A stretch of 41,598 bases of DNA from Burkholderiales bacterium (GTDB lineage Bacteria > Pseudomonadota > Gammaproteobacteria > Burkholderiales > Burkholderiaceae_C). The notes below the pieces were generated by a model. That model saw only the letters and a list, made by a program, of their open reading frames with translations. It was not told where the DNA came from and did not search any database. Shown here piece by piece: positions 7,706-16,801 of the stretch (position 1 is its first letter; every line of letters begins with the position of its first letter). Where the stretch lies: NCBI GenBank assembly GCA_003241965.1, contig QBMB01000034.1, positions 1 through 41,598 of the forward strand. The letters run 5' to 3'. The position numbers were made by a program, and so were the translations under genes.

Positions 7706-10261
7706 TCAGGCAGTGGGTGCGTCGCCCAGCGAAAACTTGAAGGTGGCACCTGCACCGGGTTCGCTGCAGGCCGTGATGCTGCCTCCATGGCGCTCGACAA
7801 TGCGACGCACCGTGGCCAGACCGATGCCCGTTCCTTCGAACTCGCTGGCCATGTGCAGTCGCTGGAATGGCTTGAACAGTTTGGCCGCGTAGGCCATGTT
7901 GAAACCCACCCCGTTGTCGCGCACGAAATAGCACCGTGCGTTGTCCCCATCGGGCTCGCCCAGCCCGAACTCGATCACCACTTGCTGCTGGTCCCGGGTG
8001 TACTTCAGGGCGTTGCCCAGCAGGTTCTCCAGCGCAATGCGGGTCAGCTGCGGGTCGCATTGCGCCTGCAGGCCCTCGGCAACGTGGAGCCGCACCTCGC
8101 GCTGTGGCTGCTTGCCCAGTTCATCGGACAGGATGGCCTGCACCAACTGGCTGATGTCCACCGTCTGGCGCTCCAATGGAGCCTGGCTCACGCGGGCCAG
8201 CGCCAGCAGCGCCGAAATGAGAGCTCCCATGCGCGTGGTGGACGACAACACCCGGTCAAACATCTCGCGTTCGTCTGCACTCAGGCGTTCGCCGAGCTGT
8301 TCGTCGAGCAGGCGGGTGAAGCCGTCGATGGCACGCAGCGGTGACTTCAGGTCGTGCGAGACGGTGTAGGCGAACGAGTCCAGTTCGGCGTTGAGCTTTT
8401 GCAGATCGGCGGTGCGCTCGCGCACGCGCAGCTCCAGCGTTTCGGTCAGGCGCTGGATCTCGCGGTCCCGGTGCAGGCGCACCAGTTCGGCGTTGGCACG
8501 GCTGGCGAAGATGGAGATCAAGGCCTGCAGATCATCGCGCAGGATCAGGGGCTTGCGCCACATTGCAAACAGGATGCCGATGGGCGTGCCGTCCGCATCG
8601 CGCAAGGCCTGCCCCAGGTAGGACTGGAAGCCTTCCCTGTTGATGCCTTGGGCGGCCGGAAATCCCAGGGGCAGCTCCTGGGCGAACAGGAGCATGTCTT
8701 TTTGTTTGAGGGTTTCGGCGCAAGGCGTGCCGGCGGTGTCGAAGCTGAAGGTGGGGATCTCCTTCGAATCTTTCCAGATCGAGAGTGCACGCACGCGCAG
8801 CGGCGTTTTGCATTCGCCGATCAGCACCATGTCGCAGCCGATGGCGTCGCTGAGGTGGCGCGTGAGCGCGCTGAAGAAGGCTTCGCCGGTTTGCGCCGCC
8901 ACACCCCTGGCCACATTGAGCAGCAGCGACTCGCGCCGTTTTTCTGCCGACACATTCACCGTGCACGACAGGATGCAGGGTTCACCGTCGAGCTCGATCA
9001 GTTCGGCCCACAACCGGGTGTCCACGAGATTGCCGTCTGTATGGCGCATGCGCGTGTCGTAGTTGTCGACGTGACCATCACGCAGCAACTGCGCCACGAA
9101 CTTTTGCCGGTCGGCCGGTGTGAGCCACACACCGGCGTCAACCGAGGTCTTGCCCAGCAGCTCTTCACGCGCAATGCCTTGCACGTTGCCCCGCGCCTGG
9201 TTGATCTCTACAAAGCTGCCGTCGGCCAGCCGGGTGATGGTGAGGTTGAGCGGGCTGAAGTTGAAGGCCTTGGCAAAGCGTTCTTCGGAACGTTTGAGGC
9301 GCTCCATCGCGTCGGCCTGGGCGCTCACGTCGGTGATGGTGGTGATGATGAGCTTGTCTTCGCGGTCGGTGCCCATCTCGCTGGAGATGAGCGCCTTGAA
9401 GACGGTGCCGTCGGCACGTTTTCCCAGACAGGGGAACTGGTCCATGTGGCGCTCGGCATAGAGCTGCTGCAGGTAGGTTTCGCGCTCGGAAGCGTCGACC
9501 CAGAGAAAGTTTTCCTGCCGCCCGAGCACCTGGTCGCGCGTGTAGCCGTAGCCGCGTTCGAACGCCGGGTTCACATCCAGGATCGAGCCCGTGCGCGCCG
9601 ACTGCGCGATCATGGGGCTCGGACTGGTGCGGAAGATGCGCGCAAAGCGTTCCAGGTTGCGGTCGCGTTCCTGCTCGGTGGCTTTGCGGCGTTCCATCTC
9701 CTGTGCTTGAAGCTGGATCGCCCGGTTGGCGCGCATGCGGCTGTGGTGAACCATGATGGCCGCCACCAGGATGCAGGCCGAGTGGGTGATCCACACCCGA
9801 ACGCTGACCCGGAAGTCCGGCGTGGCGGTCAACAGGCCATACGCCTCGGCCCAGGTCAACGCCCCGAGTGAACCGATGCTGGCCACCGTGGTGACGATCA
9901 GCGCAGTGCGTCCCAGGAAGATGCCCGCGCCGATGACCGAGCCCACGAACAGGAAGCCCACTGCGGTGCGAACCGAGCCGTAGGTCAAGGCCGAGAAGAT
10001 GGCCGCCGCCAGCACCGAGCCGACGATGAGGTGCGCCACGAAACGGGTGCGGTTGGTGCGCGTGAGCCCAAAGCAGGTCCATGCCATGGCGGCCAAACCG
10101 CCGGCCACCCAGCCCTCGTGGTTGCCGGGTGAAGCGAGCACCAGTTCCATCGCCAGCACGAGCAGGGACACCACCCCGATCACTGCGCTGAGCAACGAGA
10201 GCGCGGCTTTGCGGTCCTTGTCACCCAGGATGTTCTGTGCTGCGTCGTCGGTAGGCTGCAT
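7706..10261 (-). CDS. Membrane-bound hybrid-PAS/GAF sensor histidine kinase
   Basis: 851 residues. The N-terminus has about six membrane segments between residues 20 and 175, then a basic linker, two PAS domains (about 205-320 and 325-440; the first includes ILDVNPAFERGYGYTRDQVLG), a GAF-like domain (about 445-600), a HisKA dimerisation domain with the phosphorylated His in YTVSHDLKSPLRAIDGF, and an ATPase domain with N box NLLGNALKYT, G1 DNGVGFN and G2 GTGIGLATV. It should autophosphorylate in response to an unknown signal. No response regulator is adjacent, so it is an orphan here. The HisKA sequence resembles phytochrome-type kinases, but no bilin-binding domain was seen. The start at 10261 (MQPTDDAAQ) is chosen because the preceding in-frame codons are low-complexity and overlap the intergenic region; no clear ribosome binding site is visible. 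Confidence 0.92.
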   Translation of the reverse strand: MQPTDDAAQNILGDKDRKAALSLLSAVIGVVSLLVLAMELVLASPGNHEGWVAGGLAAMAWTCFGLTRTNRTRFVAHLIVGSVLAAAIFSALTYGSVRTAVGFLFVGSVIGAGIFLGRTALIVTTVASIGSLGALTWAEAYGLLTATPDFRVSVRVWITHSACILVAAIMVHHSRMRANRAIQLQAQEMERRKATEQERDRNLERFARIFRTSPSPMIAQSARTGSILDVNPAFERGYGYTRDQVLGRQENFLWVDASERETYLQQLYAERHMDQFPCLGKRADGTVFKALISSEMGTDREDKLIITTITDVSAQADAMERLKRSEERFAKAFNFSPLNLTITRLADGSFVEINQARGNVQGIAREELLGKTSVDAGVWLTPADRQKFVAQLLRDGHVDNYDTRMRHTDGNLVDTRLWAELIELDGEPCILSCTVNVSAEKRRESLLLNVARGVAAQTGEAFFSALTRHLSDAIGCDMVLIGECKTPLRVRALSIWKDSKEIPTFSFDTAGTPCAETLKQKDMLLFAQELPLGFPAAQGINREGFQSYLGQALRDADGTPIGILFAMWRKPLILRDDLQALISIFASRANAELVRLHRDREIQRLTETLELRVRERTADLQKLNAELDSFAYTVSHDLKSPLRAIDGFTRLLDEQLGERLSADEREMFDRVLSSTTRMGALISALLALARVSQAPLERQTVDISQLVQAILSDELGKQPQREVRLHVAEGLQAQCDPQLTRIALENLLGNALKYTRDQQQVVIEFGLGEPDGDNARCYFVRDNGVGFNMAYAAKLFKPFQRLHMASEFEGTGIGLATVRRIVERHGGSITACSEPGAGATFKFSLGDAPTA

Positions 10262-10328
10262 GAGAGATGCGAAAGAAAAACGGTGGTCGCGTGCGGCGCA
10301 AGCTCGCTGCCAGCGGGTCAGGCTGGGC

Positions 10329-11186
10329 TCAACCGGCAGCGCAAGGCGTATCGGGTGTGGTGCACCACTCGCTCCAGCTGCCGGGGTAGAGCTTGGTGCG
10401 GCCCAGGCCGGCAATCTCCATGGCCAGCAGGTTGGGAATGGCGCTCACGCCGCTGCCGCAATGGTGCACCACGCTGGCGGGGTCGCGCCCAGCCAGCAGC
10501 TGTTCGAATTCGGCGCGCAGTTGTGCTGCCGGTTTGAAGTGGCCATCGGGTCCGAGGTTGTCGGCGAAAGGCCGGTTCAGCGCGCCGGGAATGTGGCCAG
10601 CCACCGGGTCGAGTGGCTCGACTTCACCGCGAAAGCGCGCGCTTGCGCGTGCGTCGATCAGGGTTTGGCCGGGGCGGCCCAGCGCTGCCGTGATCGTTGG
10701 TGTGGACGCGGTGTTGGCCGCCGAGGGTTTCAAGGTGAAGTGACCGGGCTCGGGCTGTGGCGATGGACCGCCAATGGCCGCGCCACCGGCCGCCTTCCAG
10801 GCCGCCAGCCCTCCGTCGAGCACGGCCACGGCTTCATGGCCGCACCACTTGAGCATCCACCACAAGCGCCCGCAGTAGTTGGCGCCTTGGCGGTCGAGCA
10901 CCACCACCTGCATACCGTCGGACAGGCCCAGTGCTGCCATGCGCTTGGCAAAAGTTTCGCGCGAGGGAAGTGGGTGGCGCCCGCCGCTGGCGCGGTCTGC
11001 ACCCGTCTTGTCGCTCAGGTGCTGGTCCAGGTGCACGTGCACGGAGCCGGGAATGTGCTCTTGGGCAAACTGCGCGGTGCCTGCGTCGGGGTTCATGAGT
11101 TCGAAGCTGCAGTCGAACACGCGCAGCGGCGCGCCGGAGGACATGAGTTGCTGCAGTTCGTGGGCCGTGATGAGGGTGGTGAACAT
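10329..11186 (-). CDS. sseA: Two-domain rhodanese, 3-mercaptopyruvate sulfurtransferase type
   Basis: 285 residues made of two rhodanese domains: an inactive N-terminal one (about 1-135) and an active C-terminal one (about 165-280). The active loop is HHCGSGVSAI with catalytic Cys243. CGSG is typical of 3-mercaptopyruvate sulfurtransferases, whereas thiosulfate enzymes usually have CRKG, so sulfur transfer from 3-mercaptopyruvate to thiol acceptors or cyanide is the likely reaction. Other marks are DGGLAAWKAAGG at the end of domain 1 and GHIPGALNRPF in domain 2. It is 27 bp downstream of the EamA gene on the same strand. A CACAAT hexamer lies 6 nt before its ATG, so it may also have its own promoter. 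The symbol is by family resemblance. Confidence 0.88.
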   Translation of the reverse strand: MFTTLITAHELQQLMSSGAPLRVFDCSFELMNPDAGTAQFAQEHIPGSVHVHLDQHLSDKTGADRASGGRHPLPSRETFAKRMAALGLSDGMQVVVLDRQGANYCGRLWWMLKWCGHEAVAVLDGGLAAWKAAGGAAIGGPSPQPEPGHFTLKPSAANTASTPTITAALGRPGQTLIDARASARFRGEVEPLDPVAGHIPGALNRPFADNLGPDGHFKPAAQLRAEFEQLLAGRDPASVVHHCGSGVSAIPNLLAMEIAGLGRTKLYPGSWSEWCTTPDTPCAAG

Positions 11187-11192
11187 GCGCAG

Positions 11193-11198
11193 ATTGTG
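11193..11198 (-). promoter_or_regulatory. Possible -10 element for the sulfurtransferase gene
   Basis: CACAAT on the minus strand, ending 6 nt before the ATG at 11186, inside the 27-bp gap after the EamA gene. It matches only 4/6 of consensus, so it is the weakest member of the leaderless set together with TACAGT and CATACT. Confidence 0.3.
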
Positions 11199-11213
11199 CG
11201 TCAGGTACCGGCG

Positions 11214-12104
11214 TCAGTGGTCTTCGGCGGGCGCGTTCGGCACAGCGCGTGTGCGCAACGCCGTGGCCGTGATGCCACTGACGATGATCAGGCCCATGCC
11301 GAGCCAGCCGATCAGGGGCAACTGGTCGCCGAAGATGAGCAGGCTGTAGAGCGCGGCGAAGACGATGCCCGAGTACTGCAGGTTGGCCACCACCATGGTG
11401 GCGCCGCTGGAGTAGGCGCGTGTCATGCAGAGCTGTCCGAACAAGGCCAGCAGCCCGATCGGCAGCAACCACAAGGCGCTGGGCCAATGCCATGCGCTTG
11501 CGCCCGCAAAGAGCATGCCCAGGGCACCGGCCAGCACCGCGCCGATGGAGAAGTAAAACACCGTGCGGCTCTCCGGTTCGCCGGCCCGTGCCAGGGCCGC
11601 CACCTGCAGGTAGGCGAAGGCTGAAAAGATGCCCGACATCAGGCCCACCAGGGCGCCGACCGCCTGACCTTCACCCAGCGATGGCCGCAGCATCATGGCC
11701 ACGCCACCGAAGCCCGCCAGCACGGCCAGGAACAGCGGCGCCTGCTGGCGCATGGGTGCGTTGCGGCCCTGCACCAGCAAGGCCCCGCCCAGCAGGAAGG
11801 CCGCAATCCACACGCTGCTCATGTAGTTCAAGGTCATGGCCGTGGCCAGCGGCAGGATGGCGATGGAATAGAACCAGGCGGTGAGCGCGGTCACGCCCAC
11901 CACACTGCGCCACACATGCATCATGGGCAGGCTGGTGCGCAGCGACACGCCTTGCAGGCGCGTGAGGCCGATGAGGAACACCACACCCACCACACCCCGG
12001 TAGAAGACGATCTCGAAGCTGTTGAAGTGGGTCGACGCGAACTTGATGCACACGCCCATGGTCGCAAAAAACAGCGACGCCAGGACCATCCACAGCGCCT
12101 GCAT
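11214..12104 (-). CDS. EamA-family (DMT superfamily) transporter
   Basis: 296 residues with about ten membrane segments arranged as two EamA repeats (about 1-140 and 150-285). The first repeat begins MQALWMVLASLFFATMGVCI and includes the typical FYRGVVGVVFLIGL. The second includes TRAYSSGATMVVANLQYSG, a segment typical of the EamA second half. The superfamily exports amino acids, metabolites and other small molecules; the substrate here is unknown. The start at 12104 lies 2 bp after the oxygenase stop codon, so the two are co-translated; the much longer open frame upstream is an antisense-type shadow inside the oxygenase gene. The pairing with a Rieske oxygenase suggests transport of a related compound, but this is only an inference. 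Confidence 0.88.
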   Translation of the reverse strand: MQALWMVLASLFFATMGVCIKFASTHFNSFEIVFYRGVVGVVFLIGLTRLQGVSLRTSLPMMHVWRSVVGVTALTAWFYSIAILPLATAMTLNYMSSVWIAAFLLGGALLVQGRNAPMRQQAPLFLAVLAGFGGVAMMLRPSLGEGQAVGALVGLMSGIFSAFAYLQVAALARAGEPESRTVFYFSIGAVLAGALGMLFAGASAWHWPSALWLLPIGLLALFGQLCMTRAYSSGATMVVANLQYSGIVFAALYSLLIFGDQLPLIGWLGMGLIIVSGITATALRTRAVPNAPAEDH

Positions 12105-12106
12105 CG

Positions 12107-13255
12107 TCAGCCCGTGAGCGCCGCCGCCATGCTTCGGCGGTACCACTCGTGGAAATGTTGCATGCCGTCTTCCATCGGGCTCTGGTAAGGACCGACTTCG
12201 TTGTCGCCGCGGGCCAGCAGCGCCTTGCGCCCCGCGTCCATGCGCTCGGCGATCTCGTCGTCTTCCAGGCAGGTCTCCATGTAGGCGGCGCGTTGGGCTT
12301 CGACGAAGTCGCGCTCGAAGGCTGCGATCTCTTCCGGGTAGTAGAACTCGACCATGTTGATGGTTTTGTCCACGCTCACGGGATGCAGCGTGGAGACGGT
12401 GAGCACATGGGGATACCACTCCACCATGATGTGCGGGTAGTAGGTCAGCCAGATCGCGCCGTGCTCGGGCATCTGGCCCTGGCGGTACTGCATGAGCTGT
12501 TCGTGCCAGCGCTGGTACACCGGGCTGCCCGCCTTGCCCAGCAGGTTGGCCGGGCCCACCGTCTGCACCGAGTACTCGGGCTTGAACTCCCAGCGCAGGT
12601 CTTCGCAGGTGACGAAACCACCCAGCCCCGGGTGAAAAGGCGCCACGTGGTAGTCCTCCAGGTAGACCTCGATGAAGGTCTTCCAGTTGTAGTTGCACTC
12701 GTGCAGCTCCACATGGTCGAGCACCATGCCGTCGAAATCCAGCGCGGCGCGCGGGCCCATGTTCGCCAGGTCGCCCTGCACGTCGCGGCCGTTGTCCTCG
12801 AACAGCAGGCCGTTCCACTCGCGAAGCGGGTAGTTGTTCAGGTTCAGGCAAGGGTCCTTGTCGAAGTGGGGCGCGCCCAGCAATTGACCGGCCTGCGCGC
12901 CCTGGACGCCGCTGTAGGTCCAGCGGTGCAGCGGGCACACGATGTTGCCGCCCGCGCTGCCGCTGCGGGTCTCCAGCAGGTTGCCCCGGCCCTTGAGGAT
13001 GATGGCCTGCCGGTGGCGGCAGACGTTGGAGACGAGCTCGACACCGCTGGCCGTGCGCACCAGGGCTCGCCCACCCGCTTCCTGCGGCAGGGCGTGGTAA
13101 TCCCCCACGTTGGGAACGGCGAGTTGGTGCCCCACATAACGGGGTCCGCGCTGGAAGAGTGCTTCCTTTTCGCGCTGGAACAGCGCTTCGTCGAAGTAAC
13201 TGGAAACCTGAAGTTGGCTTGCGGCCTGCTGCAGTTGAAGACTTAAATCAGACAT
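12107..13255 (-). CDS. Rieske non-haem iron oxygenase, alpha subunit
   Basis: 382 residues. Ring-hydroxylating or demethylating oxygenase large subunit. The Rieske [2Fe-2S] site is Cys79-x-His81 (CRHRQ) and Cys107-x2-His110 (CPLHRW). The spacing between the two halves is long (25 residues), as in related proteobacterial proteins. The catalytic domain has NWKTFIEVYLEDYHVAPFHPG, giving iron ligands His203 and His208; the third acidic ligand is probably in the CLEDDE region near residue 340. The substrate is unknown; no reductase or ferredoxin gene is in the cluster, so electrons must come from elsewhere. The start at 13255 has an AGGA site 6-9 nt upstream. It is the first gene of the minus run that continues into the EamA and sulfurtransferase genes. 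Confidence 0.9.
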   Translation of the reverse strand: MSDLSLQLQQAASQLQVSSYFDEALFQREKEALFQRGPRYVGHQLAVPNVGDYHALPQEAGGRALVRTASGVELVSNVCRHRQAIILKGRGNLLETRSGSAGGNIVCPLHRWTYSGVQGAQAGQLLGAPHFDKDPCLNLNNYPLREWNGLLFEDNGRDVQGDLANMGPRAALDFDGMVLDHVELHECNYNWKTFIEVYLEDYHVAPFHPGLGGFVTCEDLRWEFKPEYSVQTVGPANLLGKAGSPVYQRWHEQLMQYRQGQMPEHGAIWLTYYPHIMVEWYPHVLTVSTLHPVSVDKTINMVEFYYPEEIAAFERDFVEAQRAAYMETCLEDDEIAERMDAGRKALLARGDNEVGPYQSPMEDGMQHFHEWYRRSMAAALTG

Positions 13256-13396
13256 CGTGGTCCTGACCTAGAGACTCCCCCTATGAAGGGGCAGGGTAAA
13301 CGCTGTGCTCGTGAGACGAATTCGCGCGGGATGGGTGAAGTGGTGCGTCCCTCCGGGCGGTGTGGCCCGTCAGTGATGAAAAAGGGGCGAATTCTA
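13256..13396 (-). promoter_or_regulatory. Promoter and about 130-nt leader of the Rieske oxygenase gene
   Basis: A minus-strand TAGAAT at 13396-13391 would start transcription near 13384, giving a leader of about 130 nt, much longer than others in the window. The leader holds a hairpin CCCCT / AGGGG with a TCAT loop (13278-13291) just before the ribosome binding site. I could not match it to a named riboswitch. The same gap carries the plus-strand xseB promoter. Confidence 0.35.
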
Positions 13397-13450
13397 CCCT
13401 TCGGGTCAGTACCCGCTCGCCAGCGCCGGTATGCAAAAGCGTGCCCACTT

Positions 13451-13456
13451 TAGAAT
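13451..13456 (+). promoter_or_regulatory. -10 element for xseB-ispA-dxs
   Basis: TAGAAT (5/6 consensus) ending 7 nt before an in-frame GTG at 13464. An ATG at 13455 overlaps this hexamer, so it would not be transcribed if the promoter is real; this favours the GTG start. Confidence 0.45.
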
Positions 13457-13463
13457 GAACCAC

Positions 13464-13745
13464 GTGAACGAACCCATCCCCACCGTGCCCCGCTCCCCCA
13501 AGACCACCACAGCCGCGCCCTCGGCCGACACCGCGCCCATCGCCGCCAGCTACGAAGCCGCGCTGCAGGAGCTCGAACAACTCGTGTCCCAGCTCGATGC
13601 CGGCCAGTTGCCACTCGACCAGTTGCTGACGCGCTATCAGCGGGGTGCCGAGTTGCTGGCTTTTTGCCGCGCGCGGCTTGAAGCGGTGGAAAACCAGATC
13701 AAGGTTCTGGAAGGCGGCGAACTCAAACCCTGGGACGCAGCATGA
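13464..13745 (+). CDS. xseB: Exodeoxyribonuclease VII small subunit
   Basis: 93 residues from the GTG. XseB pairs with XseA to make exonuclease VII, which degrades single-stranded DNA from both ends. The conserved core starts near [20 protein letters not shown] and continues [35 protein letters not shown], which is the helical hairpin of the family. The first 25 or so residues (Pro/Thr/Ala-rich) are outside the core. In-frame ATGs exist at 13431 and 13455, but neither has a ribosome binding site and the second lies inside a good -10 hexamer, so GTG at 13464 is preferred; this remains uncertain. Its stop overlaps the ispA start by 4 bp (ATGA). The partner xseA is not in the window. Confidence 0.9.
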   Translation: MNEPIPTVPRSPKTTTAAPSADTAPIAASYEAALQELEQLVSQLDAGQLPLDQLLTRYQRGAELLAFCRARLEAVENQIKVLEGGELKPWDAA

Positions 13746-14653
13746 GCGTGGTGTGGGCCACCGAAGACGCAGCCGGCTTCGTCGGCTGGCGGGAAATGCA
13801 GCAAGGCGCAGTGGAGCAGGCGCTGTCGCGCTGGGTGCCGCCCGAGGCGCCCGCCGGTCTGGGTGATGCCATGCGCTATGCGGTGCTCGACGGTGGCAAA
13901 CGGTTGCGGCCCTTGCTCGTCCTGGCGACTTGCGAGGCCGCTGGTGGGCAGCCCGAAGCGGCCATGCGCGCGGCCTGCGCGGTGGAGTTGATCCACGCGT
14001 ATTCGCTGGTGCACGACGACATGCCCTGCATGGACAACGACGTGTTGCGCCGTGGCAAGCCCACGGTGCATGTGCAATTTGGTGAAGCCCAGGCCTTGCT
14101 GGCCGGCGACGCGCTGCAGGCGCTGGCTTTTGAGCTTCTGGTGCCCGATGACGGCAGCGTGCAGCCCGCCATGGCCGCGCGGCTGTGCCGGTTGCTGGCG
14201 CTGGCGGCTGGAGCCGGTGGCATGGCCGGTGGCCAGGCGATCGATCTGGCCAGCGTGGGCCATGCCCTGGACCAGCCAGCGCTGGAGACCATGCACCGGC
14301 ACAAGACCGGCGCGCTGCTGCAGGCCAGCGTCATGATGGGGGCTGCCACCGCACAGGTGTCGCCAGCCACCGAAGCGCGACTGGCCGAGTACGGCGCCTG
14401 TGTGGGCCTGGCCTTCCAGGTCGTGGACGACATCCTTGACGTGACCGCCGATTCGGCTACGCTGGGCAAGACGGCGGGCAAGGACGCGGCAGCGGACAAG
14501 CCCACTTTTGTGTCCCTGATGGGGTTGGCGTCCGCGCAGGCCTATGCAGACCATGTGCTTGAGCAAGCCCACGAGGCTTTGCGCCACAGCGGCATCGAGC
14601 GGCCCCACACCTTGCACGCCCTGGCCGATTGGGTCGGACGCCGTGCTTCCTGA
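13742..14653 (+). CDS. ispA: Farnesyl diphosphate synthase (polyprenyl synthetase)
   Basis: 303 residues. It condenses isopentenyl diphosphate with dimethylallyl and geranyl diphosphate to make farnesyl diphosphate. The first aspartate-rich motif is [10 protein letters not shown] (Asp92, Asp93, Asp98), in the bacterial DDx4D form; the second is [11 protein letters not shown]. The substrate-binding GGKRLRP segment is at about 51-57. Length matches bacterial IspA. It is coupled to xseB by a 4-bp overlap, and dxs follows after 48 bp, placing two isoprenoid enzymes together. This xseB-ispA-dxs order is common in proteobacteria and supports all three calls. Confidence 0.96.
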   Translation: MSVVWATEDAAGFVGWREMQQGAVEQALSRWVPPEAPAGLGDAMRYAVLDGGKRLRPLLVLATCEAAGGQPEAAMRAACAVELIHAYSLVHDDMPCMDNDVLRRGKPTVHVQFGEAQALLAGDALQALAFELLVPDDGSVQPAMAARLCRLLALAAGAGGMAGGQAIDLASVGHALDQPALETMHRHKTGALLQASVMMGAATAQVSPATEARLAEYGACVGLAFQVVDDILDVTADSATLGKTAGKDAAADKPTFVSLMGLASAQAYADHVLEQAHEALRHSGIERPHTLHALADWVGRRAS

Positions 14654-14701
14654 AGTTCATCGGCCCCGCGCCCACCATTCATGACCCGAGCGACCCTGCC
14701 C

Positions 14702-16597
14702 ATGAGTTCATTGCTCTCTTCCATCGAATCTCCGGCCGATGTGCGCCGCCTCACCCGCGCCCAGCTTTTGCCACTGGCTGACGAGTTGCGCGCCTACCTC
14801 TTGCAAAGCGTGGCACGCACCGGTGGCCACCTGAGTTCCAACCTCGGCACGGTTGAGCTCACGCTGGCCTTGCACTATGTGTTCAACACACCCGAAGACC
14901 GCCTGGTCTGGGACGTGGGCCACCAGACCTACCCGCACAAGATCCTGACGGGCCGGCGCGAGCGCATGAGCACGCTGCGCCAATTGGGCGGCATCAGCGG
15001 TTTCCCGCGCCGCTCCGAAAGCGAGTTCGATACCTTCGGTACAGCCCACTCGTCAACCAGCATCTCGGCCGCGCTGGGCATGGCCATGGGCGCCAAGATC
15101 AAGGGCGAGAACCGCAATGCGGTGGCGATCATCGGCGACGGCGCCATGACCGCCGGCATGGCCTTTGAAGCGCTCAACAACGCCGGTGTGGCCGAGGGCC
15201 GCCTGCTGGTGGTGCTCAACGACAACGACATGTCGATCTCGCCACCGGTGGGTGCGCTCAACCGCTACCTGGCCCAGCTCATGAGCGGGCAGTTCTACGC
15301 CGCGGCGAAGAACGTGGGCAAGCAGGTGCTCAAGGGTGCACCGCCCTTGTTCGAGCTGGCCAAGCGGCTGGAGGAGCACGCCAAGGGCATGGTGGTGCCG
15401 GCCACCCTGTTCGAGAAGTTCGGCTTCAACTACATCGGCCCCATCGACGGGCACGACCTCGACTCGCTGATTCCCACACTGGAGAACATCCGCCACCTGC
15501 TGGAGACCGACAGCGGGCCCCAGTTCCTGCACGTGGTCACCAAAAAAGGCCAGGGCTACAAACTGGCCGAAAACGACCCGGTTGCGTACCACGGGCCGGG
15601 CACGTTCGATCCGGCGGTGGGCATCGTCAAGCCGGCCGCGGCGCCCAAGACCACGTTCACCCAGGTGTTTGGCCAGTGGCTGTGCGACATGGCTGCGGCC
15701 GACGAACGCCTGGTGGGCATCACACCGGCCATGCGCGAGGGCTCCGGCATGGTCGAGTTCGAGCGCCGCTTTCCCAAGCGGTACTTTGACGTGGGCATCG
15801 CCGAGCAGCACGCAGTGACGTTCGCAGCCGGCCTGGCCTGCGAGGGCCTCAAGCCGGTGGTGGCGATCTACTCCACGTTCCTGCAGCGCGGCTACGACCA
15901 GCTGATCCACGACGTGGCGCTGCAGAACCTGCCCATGGTGTTCGCGCTCGACCGCGCGGGCCTGGTGGGGGCCGATGGCGCCACCCACGCGGGCGCCTAC
16001 GACATCGCCTACCTGCGCTGCATCCCCAACATGGCCATTGCGTGCCCGGCTGATGAGGCCGAGTGCCGCCAGCTTTTGTCCACCGCGCACGCCCAGAACC
16101 AGCCCGTGGCCGTGCGTTACCCGCGCGGTGCGGGTGTGGGTGTGGCCATCCCCACCAGCCTGGAAGGCCTGCCTTTCGGCAAGGGTGAACTCCGCCGCCA
16201 GGGCAAGGGCATTGCGGTCCTGGCCTTCGGCACGCTGCTGCACCCCGCGCTGGTGGCTGGCGAGAAGCTCGGTGCCAGTGTGGCCAACATGCGATGGGCC
16301 AAACCGCTGGACCTCGACCTGTTGCGTGAACTCGCTGGCACGCACGAAGCGCTGGTCACGGTGGAAGAGGGCTGCCTGTCCGGTGGTGCCGGCAGCGCAG
16401 TGCTGGAAGCGTTGCAGGCCGAGGGTATCAACCTGCCCGTGCTCTCGCTGGGCTTGCCCGACGAGTTTTCGGAGCATGGCGATCCGGCCAAACTGCTCAG
16501 CGCATTGGGCCTGGACGCTGCGGGCATCGAAGCCTCCATTCGCGCGCGGTTCGGGGCGCTGTTGCACGCGTCTCCCGGCCTGAAGGTGGTCGGCTGA
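14702..16597 (+). CDS. dxs: 1-deoxy-D-xylulose-5-phosphate synthase
   Basis: 631 residues, the usual length. It joins pyruvate and glyceraldehyde 3-phosphate to form deoxyxylulose phosphate, the first step of the MEP isoprenoid pathway, using thiamine diphosphate. The cofactor motif is [18 protein letters not shown] with NDNDMSIS; the transketolase-like central region includes [20 protein letters not shown]; the C-terminal domain includes [16 protein letters not shown]. The start at 14702 ([17 protein letters not shown]) aligns with the common family N-terminus; an in-frame ATG at 14681 would add seven residues. Neither has a strong ribosome binding site. It is the last gene of the xseB-ispA-dxs unit; no clear terminator follows in the 204-bp gap. 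Confidence 0.97.
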   Translation: MSSLLSSIESPADVRRLTRAQLLPLADELRAYLLQSVARTGGHLSSNLGTVELTLALHYVFNTPEDRLVWDVGHQTYPHKILTGRRERMSTLRQLGGISGFPRRSESEFDTFGTAHSSTSISAALGMAMGAKIKGENRNAVAIIGDGAMTAGMAFEALNNAGVAEGRLLVVLNDNDMSISPPVGALNRYLAQLMSGQFYAAAKNVGKQVLKGAPPLFELAKRLEEHAKGMVVPATLFEKFGFNYIGPIDGHDLDSLIPTLENIRHLLETDSGPQFLHVVTKKGQGYKLAENDPVAYHGPGTFDPAVGIVKPAAAPKTTFTQVFGQWLCDMAAADERLVGITPAMREGSGMVEFERRFPKRYFDVGIAEQHAVTFAAGLACEGLKPVVAIYSTFLQRGYDQLIHDVALQNLPMVFALDRAGLVGADGATHAGAYDIAYLRCIPNMAIACPADEAECRQLLSTAHAQNQPVAVRYPRGAGVGVAIPTSLEGLPFGKGELRRQGKGIAVLAFGTLLHPALVAGEKLGASVANMRWAKPLDLDLLRELAGTHEALVTVEEGCLSGGAGSAVLEALQAEGINLPVLSLGLPDEFSEHGDPAKLLSALGLDAAGIEASIRARFGALLHASPGLKVVG

Positions 16598-16717
16598 CCC
16601 TGCCCCTGCAGGTGGGCGGGTGCACGGCGTGTGCCCAAGCTTGCACAAGGCTGACCAGTCTTGCGCCGGGCGGGCCTTTCGAGGGAAAACCCCCGCGTGT
16701 GCTCGTGGATGCGTTCC

Positions 16718-16745
16718 TAGAATCGCGCTTGACTTGAACCAAGTC
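16718..16745 (+). promoter_or_regulatory. Promoter and operator candidate for the TRAP operon
   Basis: TAGAAT at 16718-16723 would start transcription near 16730. A perfect inverted repeat GACTTG-AAC-CAAGTC lies at 16731-16745, exactly over the expected first transcribed bases, a good position for a repressor. The leader to the ATG at 16802 is about 70 nt and includes a CGGAG ribosome binding site. Inferred from sequence. Confidence 0.4.
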
Positions 16746-16801
16746 TCCCGTCCGGACGGCCCGGGCAGGGTGTACCCATACCAACCACGGAGTCAATCGA
16801 T

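Noticed and set aside
10329-13255. Catabolic island around the Rieske oxygenase
   Set aside because: No reductase, ferredoxin, aldolase or regulator is adjacent; the neighbours are a general exporter, a sulfurtransferase and an orphan kinase.
13431-13463. Upstream ATG starts for xseB at 13431 and 13455
   Set aside because: Neither has a ribosome binding site and the second overlaps TAGAAT. Kept as alternatives only.
16598-16717. Terminator after dxs
   Set aside because: Only weak imperfect stems (around GCCCCTGCAGGTGGGC) without a T tract.
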